Shown one piece after another: positions 7,324-10,222 of a stretch of DNA of 10,222 bases. The stretch's first letter is position 1. Every line of letters starts with the position of its first letter. The stretch lies in assembly GCA_030679805.1 (NCBI GenBank), contig JAUXST010000349.1, positions 1 to 10,222 of the forward strand, in the 5' to 3' direction. This DNA is from Reyranella sp. (lineage in GTDB: Bacteria > Pseudomonadota > Alphaproteobacteria > Reyranellales > Reyranellaceae). The notes beneath the pieces are model-generated. The model did no database searches. It was not told the DNA's origin and saw nothing but the letters and a program-made list of their open reading frames with translations. The position numbers and the translations under genes were made by a program.

Positions 7324-7376
7324 GGACCGCGGGCCTCCAGGCCCGCTCATGATGCGGACCTGGAGGTCCGCGGTCC
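7324..7376. repeat. REP-like double-hairpin element
   Basis: Two 23-base arms (7324-7346 and 7354-7376) are inverted copies of each other around a 7-base centre, TCATGAT. They differ at two positions only. Each arm is itself a hairpin: GGGCCT-CC-AGGCCC on the left, GCGGACCT-GG-AGGTCCGC on the right. The two differences keep pairing inside each small hairpin. The element lies between the convergent crotonase and coaA genes and begins one base after the crotonase stop. This is the form of a REP/REPIN-type dispersed repeat; it may also end transcription from both sides. Confidence 0.7.
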
Positions 7377-7430
7377 GATGAGGTCGTTGGCGCTTCCGGA
7401 CCGGCAGTCAATCGATGATCGCCCGGCGCC

Positions 7431-8363
7431 CTAGATCAACCGCAGCAAAACTTGCCCGATCGAATGATCCGGCTGTTTGCGCAGGACCACGTGCGCTCTT
7501 TCCCGCGTCGGCAGAATATTCTCGCGTAGATTGGCTTCGTTGATGTCCGACCAAATTCGGCGCCCGATCTCGCGCGCCTCTTCTTGGGGCAGATCCTTGT
7601 AGTGATGGAAATACGAACTCGGCTTCTGGAACGCGGTGCGTTGCAGGAGCAGGAAGCGTGCGAGATACCAGGCCTCGATGTCCGTCGTCGCGGCGTCGAC
7701 GTAGATGGAAAAATCGAAGAAGTCGGAAAGTATCACCGAGGCTGGCCTGCCGCCGGCGAGCCCGGGCTGCAAGACGTTCAATCCCTCGAAGATGAGGACG
7801 TCGGGGCGGCGCACGACCTGCCATTCGTCCGGGACGATATCGTAGGTCTGGTGCGAATAGACCGGCGCCCTGACCTCCGCGCGGCCGGCTTTGACGTCGC
7901 TCAGGAACTGCACCATTTTTTTGGTGTCATAGCTCTCCGGGAATCCCTTGCGCCGCATCAGCCGCTCTTCTTCGAGCTGTCGATTGGGATGCAGAAAGCC
8001 GTCGGTGGTTACCAGATCGACCCGAGGATGATCCGGCCAGCGTGCCATGAGCGCCTGGAGAATACGCGCGAATGTGCTCTTGCCCACGGCCACGCTTCCG
8101 GCGATCGCGATGACATAAGTGCGCCCGGCAACCGGCCTTCCCAGAAAGGTATCGGTGACGCCGTTCAGATTGCGTGCGGCCCGCACATGGAGATTGAGCA
8201 GCCGTGACAATGGCAGATAGACCTCGGTAAGTTCTTCGAGTGAAACATTTTCATTGATGCCTCGAAGCGATACGAGGTCCTCCTGCGAAAGTGTGAGGGG
8301 AGAGTGCGCGCGTAGAGCGGCCCATTCAGCTCTGCTGAACTCTTGGTATGTGTCAGACTGCAT
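7431..8363 (-). CDS. coaA: Type I pantothenate kinase
   Basis: CoaA phosphorylates pantothenate with ATP, the first and usually controlling step of coenzyme A synthesis in the cytoplasm. The 310 residues are full length, with the P-loop GSVAVGKST at 89-97, D121 in TTDGFLHPN, RKGFPESYD at 138-146, H171 in PVYSH, FEGLNVLQ at 192-199 and NILPTRERA at 282-290. ATG 8363 is chosen because GGAG (8371-8374 read on the minus strand) lies seven bases upstream and the N-terminus (YQEFSRAEWAALR) matches the family; the frame stays open to 8546 but crosses the DUF1289 gene. Third in a likely phaR-DUF1289-coaA transcript, 38 bases after DUF1289. Its GC content is clearly lower than the neighbours, and segments such as LRGINENVSLEEL resemble the E. 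coli enzyme more than rhizobial CoaA. Confidence 0.95.
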   Translation of the reverse strand: MQSDTYQEFSRAEWAALRAHSPLTLSQEDLVSLRGINENVSLEELTEVYLPLSRLLNLHVRAARNLNGVTDTFLGRPVAGRTYVIAIAGSVAVGKSTFARILQALMARWPDHPRVDLVTTDGFLHPNRQLEEERLMRRKGFPESYDTKKMVQFLSDVKAGRAEVRAPVYSHQTYDIVPDEWQVVRRPDVLIFEGLNVLQPGLAGGRPASVILSDFFDFSIYVDAATTDIEAWYLARFLLLQRTAFQKPSSYFHHYKDLPQEEAREIGRRIWSDINEANLRENILPTRERAHVVLRKQPDHSIGQVLLRLI

Positions 8364-8401
8364 GCGCGCGCTCCGACAACTGCATCCGGCCGACGAGGAA
8401 T

Positions 8402-8590
8402 TCAGAGCTTCCGGCCCGGTAACCGATCTATGACGGCTTGGCGCTCGGGGTCGTCGAGCATCGCCCAGCGGCCGATTTCCTCGATCGTGCGCTTGCAGCC
8501 TATGCAGAAGCCGCTTTTCTGATCGAGCTTGCAAATGCCGATGCACGGAGACATCACGCGCCGCAGCATCGACATAGAAGGATCGGCCAC
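8402..8590 (-). CDS. DUF1289 family small cysteine-rich protein
   Basis: A 62-residue protein with the DUF1289 pattern SPCIGICKLD..SGFCIGCKRTIEEIGRW..LDDPER. The four cysteines in two CxxxC/CxxC pairs (C16, C20, C29, C32 counted from the GTG) suggest metal binding, though the family's function is unknown to me. The GTG at 8590 gives the longest form; in-frame ATGs at 8575, 8569 and 8554 are alternatives, the last giving MSPCIGIC directly. None has a good Shine-Dalgarno. The gene starts seven bases after the phaR stop, so translation may depend on ribosomes finishing phaR. Such genes are common as small companions in proteobacterial operons and their presence here says little about role. Confidence 0.85.
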   Translation of the reverse strand: MADPSMSMLRRVMSPCIGICKLDQKSGFCIGCKRTIEEIGRWAMLDDPERQAVIDRLPGRKL

Positions 8591-8597
8591 GGTGGTA

Positions 8598-9269
8598 TCA
8601 GGGCTTCTTGCTGAGAAGGGCGAGCTGGCTCTGCAGCTCGTCGAGCTTGCGCTTGAGATCGTCGATCACGACCTCTTCCTTCGGCGCGGCGGGGGGAGCA
8701 GCACGCGACGTTTCCGGTTTGGGCGCATCCTGCCCGTTGACCGCGGGGACACTTTGGCCTGCCTGGCCCGGTTGTCCCGATCCAGGTTGGCCCGGGCGGA
8801 ACGGATTGAACACCCGCATGGCCTCCTCGAACATCGCCATGTTCTGCTTGCCCATGGTCTCGAACTGCTGGAACGGATTGAAGCCGAAGGCGTTCTGCAG
8901 GTAGCTGCGCATCTGCTCCTGGTTGCGCGCGAATTGCGACATCGACATCTCGAGATATTGCGGCACCACGCCCTGCAGGCTGTCGCCGTAGAAGGAGATG
9001 AGCTGGCGCAGGAACGGGATCGGTAGCAGCGTCTGTCCGCCCTTGCTCTCTTCCTCGAAGATGATCTGCGTCAGGACCGAGCGCGTGATCTCGTCGCCGG
9101 TCTTGGCGTCGTAGACGACGAAGTCGGTCTTGTCCTTCACCATCTGGGAAAGATGCTCGAGCGTGACATAGGCGGAGGTCGCCGTGTTGTAGAGGCGCCG
9201 GTTTGCGTATTTCTTGATGACGACGGGAGCGGGCTTCGGTCCGCCCTCGGGTACTGCCTGCTCGGCCAT
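8598..9269 (-). CDS. phaR: Polyhydroxyalkanoate synthesis repressor
   Basis: PhaR represses PHA granule genes and, in studied relatives such as Paracoccus denitrificans, is released from DNA by binding PHA polymer. The 223-residue protein has the PHA accumulation regulator DNA-binding domain at about 17-75 (IKKYANRRLYNTATSAYVTL ...), then the PHB_acc domain at about 82-125 (LPIPFLRQLISFYGDSLQ ... QYLEMSMSQFARNQEQM). A Gly/Pro/Gln-rich stretch follows (about 158-198), and a short C-terminal coiled coil (VIDDLKRKLDELQSQLALL). ATG 9269 has GAGGAG (9279-9284 on the minus strand) nine bases upstream; the frame is open to 9374 through non-coding sequence. It is divergent from the PHA synthase operon, its expected target, and is followed closely by the DUF1289 gene. 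Confidence 0.95.
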   Translation of the reverse strand: MAEQAVPEGGPKPAPVVIKKYANRRLYNTATSAYVTLEHLSQMVKDKTDFVVYDAKTGDEITRSVLTQIIFEEESKGGQTLLPIPFLRQLISFYGDSLQGVVPQYLEMSMSQFARNQEQMRSYLQNAFGFNPFQQFETMGKQNMAMFEEAMRVFNPFRPGQPGSGQPGQAGQSVPAVNGQDAPKPETSRAAPPAAPKEEVVIDDLKRKLDELQSQLALLSKKP

Positions 9270-9325
9270 TACGCGTCGCTCCTCTGGCTCCCGCACGGTA
9301 AACGCTCGTTCACGCCGGGGCCGCC

Positions 9326-9354
9326 ACATTAGCGCCGATACCGCAGTGCGACAA
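9326..9354 (-). promoter_or_regulatory. Possible phaR promoter
   Basis: Read on the minus strand, TTGTCG (9349-9354) and TAATGT (9326-9331) are 17 bases apart and would start transcription about 50 bases before the phaR ATG. The match to consensus is moderate. The pair overlaps the first unit of the direct repeat, which would allow PhaR to repress its own gene. Confidence 0.3.
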
Positions 9355-9398
9355 GATGGGCTTAGCGCCTGCAATACCGCGTTCCGTCACGATGGGCT
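9329..9398. repeat. Tandem imperfect direct repeat, candidate PhaR operator
   Basis: Two adjoining units occupy the phaR/phaC intergenic region: 9329-9362 and 9362-9398. Each reads TTAGCGCC, a short spacer (one base in the first, four in the second), ATACCGC, a variable stretch of ten bases, then GATGGGCT. From ATACCGC to GATGGGCT the copies agree at 20 of 25 positions, 36 bases apart. No coding gene explains it, and it covers the region where both divergent promoters must lie. Confidence 0.6.
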
Positions 9399-9411
9399 GG
9401 CAGCGATAGGC

Positions 9412-9417
9412 TATAGT
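9412..9417 (+). promoter_or_regulatory. Possible -10 box close to the PhaE-like start codon
   Basis: TATAGT matches the -10 consensus at five of six positions and ends six bases before the ATG at 9424, without a convincing -35. If used, transcription would begin at or very near the start codon, giving a leaderless message. No good Shine-Dalgarno precedes that ATG, which agrees with this but does not prove it. Confidence 0.3.
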
Positions 9418-9423
9418 GAGCGC

Positions 9424-9777
9424 ATGGCCTCTGAAAACGACGAACAGTCGGCCGACTTCGACAAGCTGGCCCGGCGCTATCTCGACCTTTGGCAAGGCCA
9501 GCTGGCCGGTCTCGCCGCCGACCAGGCCTTGACCGAGCAGATCGCTCGCCTGTTCGCGGTCGCGAACGCCCAGGTTGCGTCTGCGATGCAGGCCGTCCAA
9601 GGAGCATCTCATGCCGCCAGATCCCCTTCTTCCGAGGCTGGGACCGCGCCCGCTGCCGCTGCACCTGGGCACGGCGCTGATGACGTGGGCGAGCTCCGAA
9701 AGCGCGTGGAGACACTGGAAGCCCGGATCGCCGAACTCGAAGCCCGGCTCGCCTTCGTCCCAAACTCAACCCCCTGA
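9424..9777 (+). CDS. Small PhaE-like coiled-coil protein upstream of phaC
   Basis: A 117-residue protein not confidently recognised. An acidic start leads into a helical segment (FDKLARRYLDLWQGQLAGL, 12-30) whose Tyr/Trp pattern recalls the beginning of class III PHA synthase subunit PhaE. A second helix (about 34-60), an Ala/Pro/Gly linker (about 65-86) and a C-terminal heptad coiled coil (LRKRVETLEARIAELEARLA, 91-110) follow. It lies directly upstream of phaC and overlaps it by 167 bases, so a role as a synthase partner or granule-bound protein is likely by position. It is much shorter than PhaE (about 350 residues). The ATG at 9424 is preferred because the frame upstream runs into the phaR regulatory region and phaR itself; it lacks a clear ribosome binding site. 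Confidence 0.65.
   Translation: MASENDEQSADFDKLARRYLDLWQGQLAGLAADQALTEQIARLFAVANAQVASAMQAVQGASHAARSPSSEAGTAPAAAAPGHGADDVGELRKRVETLEARIAELEARLAFVPNSTP
9599..9604 (+). promoter_or_regulatory. Ribosome binding site that fixes the phaC start
   Basis: AAGGAG lies six bases before the ATG at 9611, inside the PhaE-like gene. It is the best ribosome binding site in the neighbourhood and is the main reason for placing the phaC start within the upstream gene rather than at a later codon. Confidence 0.7.
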
Positions 9778-10222
9778 GGCCATCGCAGCACTCCTGCCCG
9801 AGATCGCCGCTCTCGAAGCCCGAGACGGCGCCGGCCGGTTCGAAGAGGCGCTGCGGCGCGAGATCGGGCGGCGCATGCATCGGCTGGCCGACGGGGTGCT
9901 CGCCTATCGCCAGCACACGGTCCACCGCACGCTGGAGAATCCGCCGGCCGTATGGAGCGAGGGCAACACGCGCCTGCTCGACTACGGCGCCACCCATCGC
10001 GCGGCTCGCATCAGGCGCACCCGCGCGGTGCTGGTCGTGCCGTCGCTGATCAATCGCTGGGAAGTGCTCGATCTCACCGCCGAGAAGAGCCTGTTGCGCG
10101 CCATGGCCGCCGCGGGCCTCAGGCCCTATCTCGTCGACTGGGGGACGCCGAACGACGAGGAGCGACGGTTCGACACCACGGCCTATGTCGCGCGCCTCGA
10201 GCGCGCACTGGCGTTCGTCGCC
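9611..10222 (+). CDS. phaC: PHA synthase, N-terminal part (cut by window end)
   Basis: PhaC polymerises (R)-3-hydroxyacyl-CoA into polyhydroxyalkanoate at the granule surface. The first 204 residues are visible. RLGPRPLPLHLGTALMTW (9-26) is an N-terminal pattern I recall from Rhodospirillales synthase-like hydrolases. ENPPAVWSEGNTRLLDYG (109-126) and VVPSLINRWEVLDL...SLLRAMAAAGLRPYLVDWG (142-178) match the strand-helix start of the alpha/beta-hydrolase core, with DWG as in class III synthases. The catalytic Cys lipase box should come soon after the window ends and cannot be checked. DWG at 176-178 is later than in a 355-residue class III enzyme and earlier than in class I, so the N-terminal region is of intermediate length. 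Residues 37-54 are a low-complexity Pro/Ser/Gly/Lys linker. It could be a PhaC-like depolymerase or hydrolase instead. Confidence 0.78.
   Translation, partial: MPPDPLLPRLGPRPLPLHLGTALMTWASSESAWRHWKPGSPNSKPGSPSSQTQPPEAIAALLPEIAALEARDGAGRFEEALRREIGRRMHRLADGVLAYRQHTVHRTLENPPAVWSEGNTRLLDYGATHRAARIRRTRAVLVVPSLINRWEVLDLTAEKSLLRAMAAAGLRPYLVDWGTPNDEERRFDTTAYVARLERALAFVA

Noticed and set aside
8364..8546. N-terminal extension of coaA to 8546
   Set aside because: It would overlap the DUF1289 gene, reads as low-quality Arg-rich sequence, and the ATG at 8363 has a ribosome binding site and the family N-terminus.
9270..9374. N-terminal extension of phaR to 9374
   Set aside because: The added sequence carries no PhaR similarity and covers the promoter and repeat region; ATG 9269 has a clear Shine-Dalgarno.
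9362..9997. A 211-codon minus-strand frame opposite the PhaE-like gene and phaC
   Set aside because: No motif is visible and it crosses the phaR/phaC regulatory region; it is a shadow.

Overview
This is a high-GC chromosomal segment of a free-living, aerobic alphaproteobacterium. The sdhCDAB order, an AapJ-type amino-acid-binding protein, an alphaproteobacterial PhaR and a PHA synthase whose N-terminus resembles Rhodospirillales proteins all point there (Azospirillum or Reyranella relatives are plausible; the genus is not established). There are no RNA genes, insertion sequences, phage genes or CRISPR arrays. Most of the window is ordinary metabolism.

Layout. 1-155: the 3' end of an unrecognised reading frame. 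273-3699: a complete succinate dehydrogenase operon sdhC-sdhD-sdhA-sdhB with gaps of 10, 1 and 8 bases, closed by a strong intrinsic terminator (3724-3749). 3792-4823: aapJ, a secreted general amino-acid-binding protein without its permease genes. 4827-6434 (-): a D-aminopeptidase-like serine hydrolase convergent with aapJ, the stop codons three bases apart. 6513-7322: a crotonase-fold enzyme, divergent from the hydrolase across a short region with a long hairpin. 7324-7376: a REP-like double hairpin. 7431-9269 (-): phaR, a DUF1289 gene and coaA in one direction, probably one transcript. 9424-10222 (+): divergent from phaR, a small PhaE-like coiled-coil protein and a PHA synthase (phaC) that runs off the window.

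How the genes work together. SdhC and SdhD form the haem b membrane anchor, SdhA carries covalent FAD and SdhB three Fe-S centres, together making complex II. The right end is a polyhydroxyalkanoate (carbon storage) locus: PhaR, a repressor that senses polymer, faces the synthase operon across a 154-base regulatory region holding a tandem imperfect direct repeat, a natural operator candidate. CoaA (first step of coenzyme A synthesis) and the crotonase (acyl-CoA chemistry) are loosely related to this by substrate, but no functional link is shown.

The most interesting part is 9424-9777 against 9611 onward: phaC starts inside the small upstream gene, in another frame, with its own strong ribosome binding site, giving a 167-base overlap in which the conserved part of one protein lies opposite the low-complexity part of the other.
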